A stretch of 64,000 bases of DNA from Limnobacter litoralis (GTDB taxonomy: Bacteria > Pseudomonadota > Gammaproteobacteria > Burkholderiales > Burkholderiaceae_B), in the NCBI RefSeq assembly GCF_030160455.1, contig NZ_BSOJ01000009.1:62001-126000 (forward strand), read 5' to 3'. The position numbers and the translations under genes were made by a program. Shown piece by piece: positions 33,553 to 44,801 of the stretch. The notes below the pieces were generated by a model. That model was not told where the DNA came from and did not search any database. It worked only from the letters and a program-made list of their open reading frames with translations. Positions within the stretch are counted from its first letter, which is position 1. The number at the start of each line of letters is the position of its first letter.

Positions 33553-34914
33553 ATGGGACGTTCGAAAAACCGCAAACCGCGCCAGCCGGTTCGATTGACG
33601 CTGGACATTGAATCGCTGGACTTTGAAGGCAGCGGGATCGCTCACCACGAGGGCAAAGTGTTTTTTGTGGAAGGAGCCCTTACCGGTGAGCGCGTGGTTG
33701 CTGAAGTCACCAAAGACAAGGTGCGTTACGCCAGGGCAACAACGCTGGAAGTCTTGAAGGCGGCGTCAAGCCGTGTAGAACCGCGTTGCCCCCACTATCA
33801 GGCTTGCGGAGGGTGTTCCATGCAGCACATGGACATCGGAGTGCAAGTGGCCACCAAAGCCCGGGCGCTTGAAGACTTGCTGTCAAGAATTGGCAAAACC
33901 AGGCCTGAGGTTGTTCTGCCGCCGATGTATGGGCCCATCTGGCACTATCGACATCGCGCACGGCTGAGCTGCCGTTACGTGTTCAAGCGCAATGAAATGA
34001 TGGTGGGTTTTCACGAAAAGCATTCGTCGTTCGTGGTACCCATGGATCAATGCGAGATTTTGCCAAAACATGTGTCCGATCTGATTTCTGCATTGAAGGT
34101 TCTGATCAGTGGCATGAATGCGCGCGATCACATCGCCCAGATCGAACTGGCAGTGGGGCACGAGACAACCGCCATGGTCCTACGGCATCTTGAACCCCTG
34201 TCTGACAATGATCTTCAGGCCCTGCGTCAATTCGGCAATCAGCATGGCATTGATTGGTGGCTGCAGCCCGGCGGAATTGACAGCATTCATCGCTTGCAAG
34301 CGGAGAAACCCGCCCCCCTGTATTTTTTGATTCCCAGTTTTGGCATCAAAATGCACTTTCTACCCACCGACTTTACCCAAGTCAATCATCAAATCAACGA
34401 TTCCATGGTGTACAGGGCGGTCAACCTTCTGGATCCTCAACCCCAGGACAGGGTGCTTGATCTCTTTTGTGGTCTTGGTAACTTTAGTCTGCCTTTGGCT
34501 ACTCGATGTGCCAAGGTGAAAGCATTCGAAGGCTCCGATGATTTGGTTCAAAGGGCGCAAGACAACGCGCGCCAGAACGGCCTGGACGGTTGTACTGAAT
34601 TTCATGTGCGAAATCTTTTCGAGGTTGAGACACCCGAGTGGCAATCTTGGGGGCAATTCGACAAGGTACTGATCGATCCGCCTCGCGATGGCGCTTTTGC
34701 TGTCTGCAAAGCCATTGCCGGGGCTGCGGATGATTTCAAGCCGGGCCGAATTGTTTACATCAGTTGCAACCCGTCCACGCTTGCGAGAGATGTTGAGGTG
34801 TTATGTGGTCAGGGCGGCTATTTGCTCAAAAAGGCCGGGGTTATGAACATGTTTCCGCACACGGGGCATGTGGAATCGATTGCGGTGCTTGAGCGACAGA
34901 CGACGACCTTTTGA
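33553..34914 (+). CDS. rlmD: 23S rRNA (uracil(1939)-C(5))-methyltransferase RlmD
   Basis: A 453-residue rRNA methyltransferase with an N-terminal TRAM domain (IESLDFEGSGIAHHEGKVFF). The iron-sulfur cysteines are C79, C85 and C88 in CPHYQACGGC, plus a fourth Cys in MDQCEIL. The SAM-binding core (DLFCGLGNFSLPLA) and the catalytic YISCNPSTLARD motif follow. It starts five bases after nlpD and is the last gene of this run. Confidence 0.96.
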   Translation: MGRSKNRKPRQPVRLTLDIESLDFEGSGIAHHEGKVFFVEGALTGERVVAEVTKDKVRYARATTLEVLKAASSRVEPRCPHYQACGGCSMQHMDIGVQVATKARALEDLLSRIGKTRPEVVLPPMYGPIWHYRHRARLSCRYVFKRNEMMVGFHEKHSSFVVPMDQCEILPKHVSDLISALKVLISGMNARDHIAQIELAVGHETTAMVLRHLEPLSDNDLQALRQFGNQHGIDWWLQPGGIDSIHRLQAEKPAPLYFLIPSFGIKMHFLPTDFTQVNHQINDSMVYRAVNLLDPQPQDRVLDLFCGLGNFSLPLATRCAKVKAFEGSDDLVQRAQDNARQNGLDGCTEFHVRNLFEVETPEWQSWGQFDKVLIDPPRDGAFAVCKAIAGAADDFKPGRIVYISCNPSTLARDVEVLCGQGGYLLKKAGVMNMFPHTGHVESIAVLERQTTTF

Positions 34915-34947
34915 TGCGCCGTTTGATGCATTTTCGAAGGCAATAAA

Positions 34948-34972
34948 AAACGGGGCCATTGCGGCCCCGTTT
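34948..34972 (-). terminator. Intrinsic terminator, best in minus orientation
   Basis: Ten-base stem AAACGGGGCC with GGCCCCGTTT and a five-base loop. The plus-strand left flank is a run of A, which becomes a T run on the minus strand. It therefore ends the minus-strand YccA-family gene well and can also end rlmD on the plus strand. Confidence 0.85.
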
Positions 34973-35091
34973 GCGTTGGTGCTTTTGCCCCACCAACTGG
35001 GCGGTCGGTACAGATACCGACTACTGAAATTTCAGTGTGCTACCAAAAATTCCACAGTGCAAGCACTTTCCATGTTGCACCGTGTCATGGC

Positions 35092-35799
35092 TCACCTGCG
35101 GTCACCACCAGCAAAAATCATCAACAGTTGCAACAGGTTTACAAACAGGTTGTACAGGTCGAGATAAATGGCCAGCGTGGCGGTCACGTAGTTGGTCTCG
35201 CCGCCACGCATGACGCGTTGCAGGTCAAACAACAGGAACAACGAGAACAGGCCCACACAGACGGTCGAAATGGTCATCTGCAGTGCTGGCATTTGCAAGA
35301 ACACGTTGGCAATGGATGCCACAATGACCATCATCAGGCCGATAAACAAAAATTTGCCCAGGTTTGAGAAGTCTCGCTTGGTGACTGCTGCGTAGCTGGC
35401 CAAACCAAAGAAAATGCCACCGGTGCCCAAAGCAGCGGTCGCAATGATTCCACTGCCGTTTGGCAAGCGCAAGGCAATCGACAGGATGCCTGAGAGCATT
35501 AGCCCCATAAAGAAGGTAAAGCCCAGCATGAGATAAACACCCAGTGCGCTGTCTTTGTTGCGCTGAATACCCCACACAAATCCGAACATGGCAGCCAGCA
35601 TGACCACGAAGCCCAGAATTGGATTCCTTCCGAAGAGGGTGAAGAAACCGTATTCAATACCAACCCATGCGCCAACGGCCGTTGGGATCATGGATAAAGC
35701 CAGCAGAAAGTAGGTGTTTCTCAACACCCGGTTGCTGTCTACCGCTCTGACACCGCCAGATTGCGTACGACCAAATTCCACAGTTTTAAAGTCCGACAT
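35092..35799 (-). CDS. Bax inhibitor-1/YccA family membrane protein
   Basis: A 235-residue inner-membrane protein with about seven hydrophobic helices and the family residues in LLFDLQRV and LAIYLDLYNLFVNLLQLL near the end. E. coli YccA modulates the FtsH protease, and BI-1 relatives can act as calcium leak channels; which applies here is unknown. The N-terminal 25 residues are soluble. An AAGGAGTG-like ribosome-binding site precedes the ATG. It is transcribed alone. Confidence 0.92.
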   Translation of the reverse strand: MSDFKTVEFGRTQSGGVRAVDSNRVLRNTYFLLALSMIPTAVGAWVGIEYGFFTLFGRNPILGFVVMLAAMFGFVWGIQRNKDSALGVYLMLGFTFFMGLMLSGILSIALRLPNGSGIIATAALGTGGIFFGLASYAAVTKRDFSNLGKFLFIGLMMVIVASIANVFLQMPALQMTISTVCVGLFSLFLLFDLQRVMRGGETNYVTATLAIYLDLYNLFVNLLQLLMIFAGGDRR

Positions 35800-36017
35800 G
35801 GTGCATCACTCCTTGTTTACCAATGTTCTTGTGACCTATGTTAAGGCCTAAAAGTTTCAAATCAAGCCCCACCTGACAAAGTTTCACATTTTGAGAGCCT
35901 GGCGGTGGTGGCGGGCATGTTCGTTGCATGCTCACGGCATTTTGTCATGCAATTTACACGCCAACGCGCTATAATCGCAGGTTATCTTTCGCCTAATCTA
36001 TTTTGGAGTGTTAACAA

Positions 36018-36443
36018 ATGGCAATCGAACGCACCCTGTCAATCATCAAACCTGACGCCGTTGCAAAAAATGTCATCGGTCAGATCTACAGCCGCTTCGA
36101 AGCAGCTGGCTTGAAGGTGGTTGCCGCAAGAATGGCTCACCTGTCTCGCGCTGAAGCAGAAGGTTTCTACGCTGTTCACAAAGCACGTCCTTTCTTCAAG
36201 GATCTGGTGGATTTCATGATTTCCGGCCCTGTGATGATCCAGGTTCTGGAAGGTGAAAACGCAATTGCCAAGAATCGCGAACTGATGGGCGCCACAAACC
36301 CCAAAGAAGCTGCAGCCGGCACCATTCGTGCTGACTTCGCCGACAGCATCGACGCCAATGCCGTTCACGGTTCAGACGCCCCTGAAACAGCAGCTGTTGA
36401 AATCGCCTATTTCTTCCGCTCTTCACAGGTGTTTGCACGCTGA
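36018..36443 (+). CDS. ndk: Nucleoside diphosphate kinase
   Basis: A 141-residue enzyme that exchanges gamma-phosphate among nucleoside triphosphates. It has Lys11 in IIKPDAV, the phospho-accepting His117 in NAVHGSD, and the full family length. TTGGAG precedes the ATG. A perfect TATAAT at 35970-35975 marks a probable promoter, though the -35 is poor. A terminator-like hairpin separates it from rlmN. Confidence 0.98.
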   Translation: MAIERTLSIIKPDAVAKNVIGQIYSRFEAAGLKVVAARMAHLSRAEAEGFYAVHKARPFFKDLVDFMISGPVMIQVLEGENAIAKNRELMGATNPKEAAAGTIRADFADSIDANAVHGSDAPETAAVEIAYFFRSSQVFAR

Positions 36444-36484
36444 TTCATCTGAAGCGTTTCTTCGGAATCGCAATCAGCCGTGTA

Positions 36485-36510
36485 AAAGGGGCGCCCTAGG
36501 GCGTCCCTTT
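36485..36510 (+). terminator. Hairpin terminator after ndk
   Basis: Stem AAAGGGGCGCC with GGCGTCCCTTT (one G-T pair), loop CTAG. Only three T follow directly, with a TTTT a few bases later, so termination may be partial. Confidence 0.65.
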
Positions 36511-36584
36511 GCGTTTTGTGTGTGTCCAATTCAGTCTTAATGTATACTTCCAGTTCTAAGCAACTGAGTTAAAAAGAAATTTTA

Positions 36585-37748
36585 ATGAGTTTGAGTTCAG
36601 CTTCCGCAGTCACCGAAGTGTTGTCTGTTCCGCAAAACCTGTTGGGTATGTCTGTGCCGCAACTCGTTCAGTGGTGTGCCGGCCATGGCGAAAAAGCTTT
36701 CAGGGCCAAACAGCTTTCCAAGTGGGTGCACCAGCAAGGTGTTTCCAGCTTCGATGAGATGACCGATCTCGCGAAGTCCTTCCGCGCAAGCCTTAAGGAA
36801 AAGGCCTGCGTGCAGGCACCGGCCATCGTCTCCGATCATCAGTCTCGCGATGGCACTCGCAAGTGGTTGTTTGATGTTGGCAATGGCAATGCCGTTGAAA
36901 CAGTGTTCATTCCCGAAGCGCGTCGTGGCACCCTCTGCGTAAGCTCGCAGGCGGGCTGTGCAGTCAACTGCCGTTTTTGTTCAACCGGAAAGCAGGGCTT
37001 TTCCCGCAATCTGACCAGCTCTGAAATTGTTGCCCAATTGTGGCAGGCCAATGTGTTGCTGAAGGACACCCACAAGCGTGCCGAGCAACAAGAGCGCGCC
37101 GTTACAAACGTAGTGATGATGGGCATGGGCGAACCGTTGCTGAACTACGACGCCCTGGTGCCCGCTTTGCAGCTGATGCTTGATGATGCGGCTTATGGGC
37201 TTTCCCGCAGGCGCGTAACAGTGTCAACGTCTGGGGTGGTGCCCTTCATGGATAGGCTGTCTCAGGACTGCCCGGTGGCGTTGGCTGTCTCCCTGCATGC
37301 ACCCAATGACGCGTTGCGAGACCACCTGGTGCCTTTGAACAAGAAGTATCCCTTGAGCGATTTGCTGGATGCCTGTCTGCGGTATCTGAAATTTGCACCA
37401 AGGGATTTCATCACGTTTGAATATGTGATGCTGAAAGGGGTGAACGACAAGCCTGAACACGCGCGTGAATTGGTTGAGATTTCAAAGCGTGTGCCTTGCA
37501 AGTTCAACCTGATTCCATTCAATCCATTTCCAGAATCTGGCTTGTTGAAGTCAACCCAGCCGGTCATCGCAGCGTTTGTTGACATCCTTGCTGAAGCGGG
37601 TGTGGTGACAACAGTTCGTAAAACGCGGGGCGACGACATCGACGCCGCCTGCGGACAATTGGCCGGTGAAGTGATGGACCGCACCCGTGTGCAAGAGCGC
37701 ATGGCCAAAACCGTGCCAGTGTCAGTCTTGAAAACAGGATTGAAGTAA
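36585..37748 (+). CDS. rlmN: Dual-specificity RNA methyltransferase RlmN
   Basis: A 387-residue radical SAM enzyme that methylates C2 of A2503 in 23S rRNA and of A37 in some tRNAs. The Cys triad is C125, C129 and C132 in CAVNCRFC, and the methyl-carrying Cys lies in [12 protein letters not shown] near the C-terminus. [12 protein letters not shown] is the SAM-binding GGE-type motif. The place between ndk and rodZ is conserved in beta-proteobacteria; pilF, often found after rlmN, is absent. Confidence 0.97.
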   Translation: MSLSSASAVTEVLSVPQNLLGMSVPQLVQWCAGHGEKAFRAKQLSKWVHQQGVSSFDEMTDLAKSFRASLKEKACVQAPAIVSDHQSRDGTRKWLFDVGNGNAVETVFIPEARRGTLCVSSQAGCAVNCRFCSTGKQGFSRNLTSSEIVAQLWQANVLLKDTHKRAEQQERAVTNVVMMGMGEPLLNYDALVPALQLMLDDAAYGLSRRRVTVSTSGVVPFMDRLSQDCPVALAVSLHAPNDALRDHLVPLNKKYPLSDLLDACLRYLKFAPRDFITFEYVMLKGVNDKPEHARELVEISKRVPCKFNLIPFNPFPESGLLKSTQPVIAAFVDILAEAGVVTTVRKTRGDDIDAACGQLAGEVMDRTRVQERMAKTVPVSVLKTGLK

Positions 37749-37849
37749 GTCATTAAGAGGCCGCCGTCTAATGCGGCTTTCGAGAATGGCATAGAATATG
37801 AATTGCTTTTTTAAATGCTTAAACCACGGCCAGCTGGATATTTGACCCA

Positions 37850-39013
37850 ATGAATGAAAATCGTGCCACGAATGACCCAGAGAAGTACGGGGCAGAAAAC
37901 AACTTGAATGCCGCAAAACCTGCTGAGGCCTCGGTCCCATCACCCGAACGTCATCCGAATTTGACTTTGCTCGAGTCGGGGCAAAACCCTGGCGAATTGT
38001 TGAAATCAGCCCGCGAGAAGATGGGCTTGAGTCTGTCGGACATCAGCGTACAAACCAAAATCAACGAGCGCCAGCTGCGTGCCATTGAATCCGGCATTGT
38101 TGAAAAGCTGCCCCCTGAAACCTTCGCCAAAGCATTCATCAAGAGCTACTGCAAAGTGGTCCGCCTTGAGGCAGGCCCCGTGTTGCGTGCTTTCGGATTT
38201 GAAGCCACGCCTGCCGGTACGGCTACCCCCAGCGCGTCTGCCGATCCCAATCGTGGCGAACCCAAAATGCCCAGCAGTTCACGTCGCCTGTCGTCTTTGA
38301 GCTTTGACCGAAAGCCGGTCAAGCGTCGGCTGGGTTTGATGATTGTGCTGGCCGCGTTGGTGGTGTTGGCCGTCTTCTACATTCCCGTGTTCATGGAAGG
38401 GCATGGCGACAAGGCGGCATCCCAGCCTGTTGCCTCATTGCCAGCCAATGTTGAGCCCGTGCCGCAAGCGCCTGTCAATTCAGAGCCTGTTCCTATTGGT
38501 CAAGCGGTGTTGCCAGGTGTTGAGTCTAGTGCTGCTACCACCGCGCCAGCGGCTTCTGCCCCAGCCCCTGCCTCCGTCGGTAATCCTGTGTTTCCGGCCA
38601 TTCAGGCAGAAAACCAGAAAGCCGTGCAGGCTGCTGCCGCGGCCCAAGCCCCAGCTTCACCTGCTCCGGTAGCGCCCGCTGCTACTGAGGCTGACACTTC
38701 CACCAAATCAGCCAAATCGGCAGTGCCCGCCAGCGCTCAAGGTGATACGACAACCGTCGCCGGCGTTGGCAAGCCCGATTCAAACCTGAAATTCAGCTTT
38801 GACGATCAAAGTTGGGTAACGGTTCGGGATGCCAACGACAAAGTGCTTTTGTCTCAAATGAACAGCCCCGGCTCGACCATGCAGGTGCGCGGCCAGGCGC
38901 CGTTCAAAGTCATCGTGGGCAATGCAAAAACGGTCAAATTGACCATGAACGGCAAACCCGTTGACCTGACCTCGTCCATTCGCGGCGAAGTGGCAAGGCT
39001 GACTCTGGAGTAA
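37850..39013 (+). CDS. rodZ: Cytoskeleton protein RodZ (HTH domain and DUF4115)
   Basis: A 387-residue single-pass membrane protein that ties MreB to the cell-elongation complex. A cytoplasmic helix-turn-helix domain (about 45-115: GELLKSAREKMGLSLSDISVQT ... KLPPETFAKAFIKSYC) precedes a basic stretch and one TM helix (about 163-182). A long periplasmic Ala/Pro-rich linker and a C-terminal DUF4115 beta domain (SWVTVRDANDKVLLSQM) follow. ispG starts three bases after its stop, so the two are coupled. Confidence 0.92.
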   Translation: MNENRATNDPEKYGAENNLNAAKPAEASVPSPERHPNLTLLESGQNPGELLKSAREKMGLSLSDISVQTKINERQLRAIESGIVEKLPPETFAKAFIKSYCKVVRLEAGPVLRAFGFEATPAGTATPSASADPNRGEPKMPSSSRRLSSLSFDRKPVKRRLGLMIVLAALVVLAVFYIPVFMEGHGDKAASQPVASLPANVEPVPQAPVNSEPVPIGQAVLPGVESSAATTAPAASAPAPASVGNPVFPAIQAENQKAVQAAAAAQAPASPAPVAPAATEADTSTKSAKSAVPASAQGDTTTVAGVGKPDSNLKFSFDDQSWVTVRDANDKVLLSQMNSPGSTMQVRGQAPFKVIVGNAKTVKLTMNGKPVDLTSSIRGEVARLTLE

Positions 39014-39016
39014 GTC

Positions 39017-40264
39017 GTGATTGTCAACAAACCGCTTGTGCGTAAGCACACCCACGAAGTGATCGTTGGGTGGAATGGTCATGAGGTCAAAGTAGGTGGG
39101 GGCAACCCGGTTGTGGTTCAGTCCATGACCAACACAGACACTGCAGACGCCCTGAATACCGCCTTGCAGGTTAAAGCCCTGTATTTGGCTGGCAGCGAGG
39201 TGGTTCGTATCACGGTTAACAATGAAGAGGCGGCCAAGGCGGTGCCCTACATTCGTGAGCAGCTCGACAAAATGCGCATCCCGGTGCCGCTGGTGGGCGA
39301 TTTTCATTACAACGGCCATTTGCTGCTTCAGAAGTTTCCAGATTGTGCCCGTTCCCTGTCCAAATACCGCATCAATCCCGGCAACGTTGGGTCTGCCCGA
39401 TCTCGAGACGACAACTACGCCAGCATGATCGAAATGGCCATTCAGCATGACAAGCCAGTGCGAATCGGCGTCAATTGGGGCAGCCTGGATCAATCATTGC
39501 TTGCGCGCATGATGGATGAAAACGCCCAACTGGCTGACCCCTTGCCACCAGAGCAACTGATGTATCAGGCGCTTATTGAGTCCGCGCTGTCCAGCGCCTA
39601 CAAGGCCATTGAGCTTGGTTTGCCCGAGAATAAAATTCTGCTCTCCTGCAAGGTCAGCCAAGTGCAGGATCTGATTGCCGTCTACCGCGAGCTCTCCAAG
39701 CGCAGTCCTTTCCCGCTTCACCTGGGTTTGACCGAAGCAGGCATGGGCAGCAAAGGCATTGTGGCTTCAACTGCGGCTTTGGCTGTTTTGTTGCAAGAGG
39801 GCATCGGCGACACCATACGCATCTCGCTGACGCCTGAGCCCAATGGGGATCGAACGAAAGAAGTGATCGTGGCCCAAGAAATCCTTCAGTCCATGGGTTT
39901 GCGTGCATTCACCCCCCAGGTGATCGCTTGTCCCGGGTGTGGTCGAACCACCAGCACGGTTTTTCAGGAATTGGCGCAGCAAATCCAGAACTATCTGCGC
40001 GACCAGATGCCAGTCTGGAAAAATCAGTTCAGCGGTGTTGAAGAAATGAAAGTGGCCGTCATGGGATGTGTGGTCAACGGACCCGGCGAGAGCAAGCACG
40101 CCGACATTGGTATTTCCTTGCCCGGCACGGGTGAGGCGCCCTCCGCCCCCGTATTTCTGGATGGCAAGCGGGTCACAACGCTCAAGGGCGAGCGCATTGC
40201 CGAAGAATTTCAGGCCATTGTGCAGCGTTATGTTGAACAAAGGTACGTGAAGGTCTCTCACTGA
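39017..40264 (+). CDS. ispG: 4-hydroxy-3-methylbut-2-enyl diphosphate synthase
   Basis: A 415-residue iron-sulfur enzyme of the MEP isoprenoid pathway that converts MEcPP to HMBPP. It has [14 protein letters not shown] at the N-terminus and the Fe-S cysteines in ACPGCGRTT and [11 protein letters not shown]. It contains the middle insertion seen in proteobacterial forms longer than about 370 residues. The GTG start has GGAG seven bases upstream, lying inside the end of rodZ. Confidence 0.97.
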   Translation: MIVNKPLVRKHTHEVIVGWNGHEVKVGGGNPVVVQSMTNTDTADALNTALQVKALYLAGSEVVRITVNNEEAAKAVPYIREQLDKMRIPVPLVGDFHYNGHLLLQKFPDCARSLSKYRINPGNVGSARSRDDNYASMIEMAIQHDKPVRIGVNWGSLDQSLLARMMDENAQLADPLPPEQLMYQALIESALSSAYKAIELGLPENKILLSCKVSQVQDLIAVYRELSKRSPFPLHLGLTEAGMGSKGIVASTAALAVLLQEGIGDTIRISLTPEPNGDRTKEVIVAQEILQSMGLRAFTPQVIACPGCGRTTSTVFQELAQQIQNYLRDQMPVWKNQFSGVEEMKVAVMGCVVNGPGESKHADIGISLPGTGEAPSAPVFLDGKRVTTLKGERIAEEFQAIVQRYVEQRYVKVSH

Positions 40265-40316
40265 GGCCAGAATCAGCGACAATAACGGGCTGATAAATCT
40301 GATTGACACCTCGCTG

Positions 40317-41642
40317 ATGAGTACCGCAGACAACGCTGATAACACTTCTTCAAAAAAGCCAGTCAAACTTCAGGCCGTTAAAGGCATGAACGACGTGCTG
40401 CCGGTTGCCGGCATCCACTGGGAAAACCTGGAGATGCTGCTCCGTGAGTGGCTTTCTGCCTATGGTTATCGTCTGATCAAGACGCCCGTGCTTGAAAACA
40501 CTGCCTTGTTCCGCCGTGGCATTGGTGAAGTGACCGACATTGTCGAAAAAGAGATGTTCAGTTTTGTTGATCGTCTCAACGGTGACGAACTGACCTTGCG
40601 CCCCGAGTTTACGGCAGGCATTGCGCGGGCAACCATTGAACACAATCTGACCTACGCCGCGCCACAACGCGTGTATTCGATGGGGCCGGTGTTCAGGCAT
40701 GAACGCCCTCAACGCGGTCGATATCGCCAATTTCACCAGCTCGACGTTGAGGCCCTAGGGTTTTCCGGGCCAGACATTGACGCTGAACTGATTGTGATGC
40801 TTTCACGTTTGTGGCGTGAAATGGGTTTGGACGATGTGCGCCTTGAAATCAACTGCCTTGGCGAAGCCAGCGAGCGTTTGGCGCATCGACAAGCCTTGAT
40901 TGCCTACTTTGAGGCCAATGCTGACCAACTGGACGAGGACGCAAAGAGGCGTTTGCACAGCAATCCCCTTCGCATTCTGGACACCAAAAATCCAGCGATG
41001 CAGGAATTGGCCAACAAGGCGCCCCGTCTGTCCGAATTCCTGGGTGATGAATCACGCGCCCATTACGAAGGTGTCAAAAGCCTTCTCAACGATGCGGGCA
41101 TTCAATACATTGAAAATCCGCGCCTCGTGCGCGGTCTGGATTATTACAACCTGACTGTATTTGAGTGGATCACCGACCGACTCGGTGCCCAGGGCACCAT
41201 TTGCGGCGGTGGTCGATACGATGGTTTGATCGAGGTGCTGGGTGGAAAGCCGACCCCGGCCATCGGGTTTGCCATTGGATTGGAGCGCCTGTTGGAGCTT
41301 TATCTCGAGGTGAATCAGCCAGATGACATGCCTGATCTCGATATTTACGTGGTGCATCAAGGTGAGGGCACTGCGCGAAGGGCTTTTTCCTTGGCGGAAG
41401 AGCTTCGGGATGCCGGCTTTGCAGTTGTGCTGCATGCCGGTGGCGGCAGCTTTAAAAGCCAGATGAAGAAGGCCGATGTCAGTGGCGCATCCATGGCCCT
41501 GATTCTGGGTGAGAATGAATTGGCCAATGGCACTGTCATGGCCAAGCTGCTGCGCGAGGAATCGTCGCAGCACGAGCTGAAACAAGATGAACTTGCAGAC
41601 GCGGTGTTTCAACTGCTGTACGGAGAAGGAGAAGAGGATTGA
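40317..41642 (+). CDS. hisS: Histidine--tRNA ligase
   Basis: A 441-residue class II synthetase. Motif 2 is [21 protein letters not shown], the histidine-specific signature is [15 protein letters not shown], motif 3 is [17 protein letters not shown], and the anticodon-binding domain is at the C-terminus. The stop overlaps the TTG start of the next gene (41639-41642). Confidence 0.98.
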   Translation: MSTADNADNTSSKKPVKLQAVKGMNDVLPVAGIHWENLEMLLREWLSAYGYRLIKTPVLENTALFRRGIGEVTDIVEKEMFSFVDRLNGDELTLRPEFTAGIARATIEHNLTYAAPQRVYSMGPVFRHERPQRGRYRQFHQLDVEALGFSGPDIDAELIVMLSRLWREMGLDDVRLEINCLGEASERLAHRQALIAYFEANADQLDEDAKRRLHSNPLRILDTKNPAMQELANKAPRLSEFLGDESRAHYEGVKSLLNDAGIQYIENPRLVRGLDYYNLTVFEWITDRLGAQGTICGGGRYDGLIEVLGGKPTPAIGFAIGLERLLELYLEVNQPDDMPDLDIYVVHQGEGTARRAFSLAEELRDAGFAVVLHAGGGSFKSQMKKADVSGASMALILGENELANGTVMAKLLREESSQHELKQDELADAVFQLLYGEGEED

Positions 41643-42280
41643 GTCGTTATACCCTGGAAGAAGAAGAGCAACTGGCCGAGTTAAAGGCGTTCTGGAACAA
41701 ATACGGCAATTTCATTCTGACCCTGCTCATTATCGGGTTCGGCGCTTATGCGGCCTACAACGGCTGGCATTGGTGGAAGGCCCGTCAGGCTTCACAAGCC
41801 GTGAAAGGATATGAGTCTTTGCAAAACGCCCTGGCAAAAAACGACCTTGCACTGGTTAAGAAGGTCGAGCAAACACTCGTTCAAGAGGATGGCGGTTCAC
41901 CTTACGCCCAGCGCGGCGCACTTCTTGCCGCCAAGGCGGCCTATGCGTCGGGCGACAGTGCGTTTGCCAAAACCCAACTTCAGTGGGCGGTTGATCACGC
42001 CAAACTTGACGAATACGCCGCCACTGCACGCCTTTTGCTCAGCGGTATTCTGATCGAAGAAGGCAAGCTTGATGCGGCCACGAAACTGGTCTCGGAGAAG
42101 TCCTACACTGGTTTTGAAGGGTTGTTCTCGGACCGTCTGGGTGACATTGCCGTGGCCCGTAAAGACAACGAAGCCGCCACAAAGGCCTATAAAAAGGCAC
42201 TTGAAGAACTGAAACCCAATAACCCCTGGAGTCAGGTTGTCCAGCGCAAGCTGGCTGCCTTGCCCAAGGCCGGAGAGTAA
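41639..42280 (+). CDS. YfgM-like TPR protein (ancillary SecYEG translocon subunit)
   Basis: A 213-residue protein with an N-terminal cytoplasmic tail, one TM helix ([17 protein letters not shown], about 22-40) and a periplasmic TPR-like region. It matches the DUF2133/YfgM family, which in E. coli assists PpiD at the Sec translocon. The TTG start overlaps hisS by four bases and has a strong GAGAAGAGG before it. bamB follows after three bases; hisS-yfgM-bamB-der is a conserved order. Confidence 0.9.
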   Translation: MSRYTLEEEEQLAELKAFWNKYGNFILTLLIIGFGAYAAYNGWHWWKARQASQAVKGYESLQNALAKNDLALVKKVEQTLVQEDGGSPYAQRGALLAAKAAYASGDSAFAKTQLQWAVDHAKLDEYAATARLLLSGILIEEGKLDAATKLVSEKSYTGFEGLFSDRLGDIAVARKDNEAATKAYKKALEELKPNNPWSQVVQRKLAALPKAGE

Positions 42281-42283
42281 TCC

Positions 42284-43435
42284 ATGAAGCCCGTGAACAT
42301 GTTGCGTACCTTGTGTGTCAGTGTGGTTGTACTGGCGCTTGCCGGTTGCTCCTCACTGAATCCATTTTCATCCTCACCGCTGAAGCCCGAAGAACTCAAA
42401 AGTTTCAAACAAGACCTGTCAGTGAAGACACGCTGGTCTGTCAAAGTCGGTGAATCGGAGTCTGGCGTTTTTACCCCTGCCGTGTATGACGACACTGTCT
42501 ATGTGGCCTCTGCGAAGGGTCGCCTGATGGCGATTTCCAAGAGCACGGGGCAGGTCAAGTGGACTGTCGAGGTCAAGGAAGGACTGAAGGCCGGTGTGGC
42601 TGCCACAGTGGACACGGTTGCTGTGATTGACAGTAAAAACCAGCTGATTGGTTTCGATGTGGATGGTCGTCAAAAATGGAAATCGCAACTGCCAGATGAC
42701 ACCACTTCTGTACCTGTTGGGGCAGGCGATGCCATTCTGATCAGACCGATTGATTACTCTGTGGCCAGTTATTCCACTGAAACGGGCGGGTTGCGCTGGA
42801 AATTCCAGCGTCAGCTGCCTGCTTTGACATTGCGTGAGAATGCACCCGTGGATGTTCAAAATGGGCGCGTTTATGCCGGTTTTCCAGGCGGACGCCTGGT
42901 GGGTATTGACCTCGCCAAGGGCACAGCCGTTTGGGAAGGATTGTTGGCCCTGCCATCCGGAACCACCGAGATTGAGCGAATTTCGGACGTCACCGGTTCG
43001 CCAGTCTACAATTTCAGGGAAGTGTGCGCGGCCACTTTTCAGGGAAAAGTGGGTTGTCTGGACGCAGTGTCTGGTCGTCCAGTCTGGACAAAGCCCTTTT
43101 CATCTCCCACAGGGGCCAGTGTCGATGACCGCTATCTGATTGCAGCCAATGAATCGGGCGAGTTGTTTGCGTTTTCCAGAAATGGCGGTGACGAAGTGTG
43201 GCGCGTGAAGACCTTGCTCCGCAGAAAGCCCACTGTAGGCCTCTCTGTCGGTAGAGCAGTTGCTGTGGGTGATTTTGACGGGTATCTTCACTTCATCAGC
43301 CGAGACACGGGCGACACCATTGCGCGGGTTCGGGTTGGTTCGGAAGCCTTTACGGTGGGGCCTGTTTCAGCGGGCGAGAACAGCCTGATTGTGCAGTCCA
43401 AGGGCGGCGAAGTCGCCCTGTTGTCGGTCGATTAA
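42284..43435 (+). CDS. bamB: Outer membrane assembly lipoprotein BamB
   Basis: A 383-residue lipoprotein of the BAM complex that folds outer-membrane proteins. The signal peptide ends in lipobox LAGC (near residue 21). The mature part is an eight-bladed PQQ-type beta-propeller with repeated AxxGxLxALxxxTGxxxW patterns such as SAKGRLMAISKSTGQVKW and ETGGLRWKF. The first gene downstream is der, 35 bases away. Confidence 0.96.
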   Translation: MKPVNMLRTLCVSVVVLALAGCSSLNPFSSSPLKPEELKSFKQDLSVKTRWSVKVGESESGVFTPAVYDDTVYVASAKGRLMAISKSTGQVKWTVEVKEGLKAGVAATVDTVAVIDSKNQLIGFDVDGRQKWKSQLPDDTTSVPVGAGDAILIRPIDYSVASYSTETGGLRWKFQRQLPALTLRENAPVDVQNGRVYAGFPGGRLVGIDLAKGTAVWEGLLALPSGTTEIERISDVTGSPVYNFREVCAATFQGKVGCLDAVSGRPVWTKPFSSPTGASVDDRYLIAANESGELFAFSRNGGDEVWRVKTLLRRKPTVGLSVGRAVAVGDFDGYLHFISRDTGDTIARVRVGSEAFTVGPVSAGENSLIVQSKGGEVALLSVD

Positions 43436-43470
43436 TTGATCATTCGAGTTTGAGTTTTTAAAGAGTATCC

Positions 43471-44796
43471 ATGAAACCTGTCATTGCCCTGGTGGGCCGT
43501 CCCAATGTGGGCAAGTCAACGTTGTTCAATCGCTTGACCCGCACCCGCGACGCCCTGGTCGCCAATCAGCCAGGGCTGACCCGCGATCGCCATTACGGCA
43601 TCGGGCGCATGGGTCCCAAAGAATACCTGGTGATTGACACGGGTGGACTGGAGCCGGTTGCCAAGGAAGGCATTTTTGCCGAAATGGCCAAGCAAAGCAG
43701 ACAGGCCATCGTCGAAAGCGACCTCGTGCTGTTCATTGTGGATGGGCGTCAGGGCATTACGCCGCATGACCATGTGATCGCCGCAGAGCTGCGCAAGGCC
43801 CGTCGTGAAGTCATTCTCGTCGTCAACAAGACCGAGGGCCTGAATCACACGGTGGCCGCGTCTGACTTTTATGAATTGGGCTTGGGCGAACCCGAGACCA
43901 TTTCTGCAAGCCACGGCGACGGTGTTCGTCAGTTGATGGATCTCGCATGCGAGAAGTTGCCCGAGCTGCCTGAGGACGAGGAGGGTGGTCATCGCATCAA
44001 GGTGGCCATTGCGGGCCGGCCGAACGTGGGCAAATCCACCATGGTCAATACGCTGCTTGGTGAAGAACGGGTAATCGCCTTTGACATGCCCGGCACCACC
44101 CGCGACAGCATCTACATTGATTTCGAGAGAAACGACAAACCGTACACCTTGATTGACACGGCTGGCTTGAGAAAGCGCGGCAAGGTTTTTGAATCGGTTG
44201 AGAAGTTTTCCGTGATCAAGACCCTGCAGGCCATTGAAGACGCCAACGTGGTCATTCTGATGCTGGATGCCCAGCAGGAAATTTCTGATCAGGATGCCTC
44301 GATTGCCGGCTTTATTGTTGAAACAGGCCGTGCCTTGGTGCTGGCTGTTAACAAGTGGGACAGTCTGGACGAATACCGTAAGGAACGCATTAAAACAGAA
44401 CTGAATCGCAAATTGGTGTTCTTGGGCTTTGCCCGCCTTCATTTCGTGTCAGCCACAAAGCCATTTGGCATTGGGGCGATGATGCGGTCTGTGGACGAGG
44501 CCCACGCGGCTGCCTTCGCCAAGTTGTCTACCCCCAAGCTGACCCGCCTTATCCAGGAATGTGTTGAGCATCAACAACCGCCGCGCAAAGGCATTTTCAG
44601 GCCCAAGTTGCGTTACGCACACCAAGGCGGGCAAAACCCGCCGATTGTGGTGGTTCACGGCACTGCGCTGGACGCCATTCCAGACAGCTACAAGCGGTTT
44701 CTGGAGGGTCAAATTCGCGATCGTTTTAATTTGGCTGGCACGCCTCTGCGGGTTGAATTCCGAAGCGCGACCAACCCCTTCGTCAAAGAAAAATAA
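43471..44796 (+). CDS. der: Ribosome biogenesis GTPase Der
   Basis: A 441-residue double GTPase needed for 50S assembly. Two G domains each carry GRPNVGKST (about residues 8-16 and 188-196), DTxG, and NKxx motifs ([16 protein letters not shown]). The C-terminal KH-like domain contains [19 protein letters not shown]. hfq normally follows der in many beta-proteobacteria, but here a convergent DUF962 gene comes next. Confidence 0.98.
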   Translation: MKPVIALVGRPNVGKSTLFNRLTRTRDALVANQPGLTRDRHYGIGRMGPKEYLVIDTGGLEPVAKEGIFAEMAKQSRQAIVESDLVLFIVDGRQGITPHDHVIAAELRKARREVILVVNKTEGLNHTVAASDFYELGLGEPETISASHGDGVRQLMDLACEKLPELPEDEEGGHRIKVAIAGRPNVGKSTMVNTLLGEERVIAFDMPGTTRDSIYIDFERNDKPYTLIDTAGLRKRGKVFESVEKFSVIKTLQAIEDANVVILMLDAQQEISDQDASIAGFIVETGRALVLAVNKWDSLDEYRKERIKTELNRKLVFLGFARLHFVSATKPFGIGAMMRSVDEAHAAAFAKLSTPKLTRLIQECVEHQQPPRKGIFRPKLRYAHQGGQNPPIVVVHGTALDAIPDSYKRFLEGQIRDRFNLAGTPLRVEFRSATNPFVKEK

Positions 44797-44801
44797 GCCA
44801 G

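Noticed and set aside
43516-44442. 308-codon open frame on the minus strand
   Set aside because: Antisense shadow of der with no family motif or ribosome-binding site.
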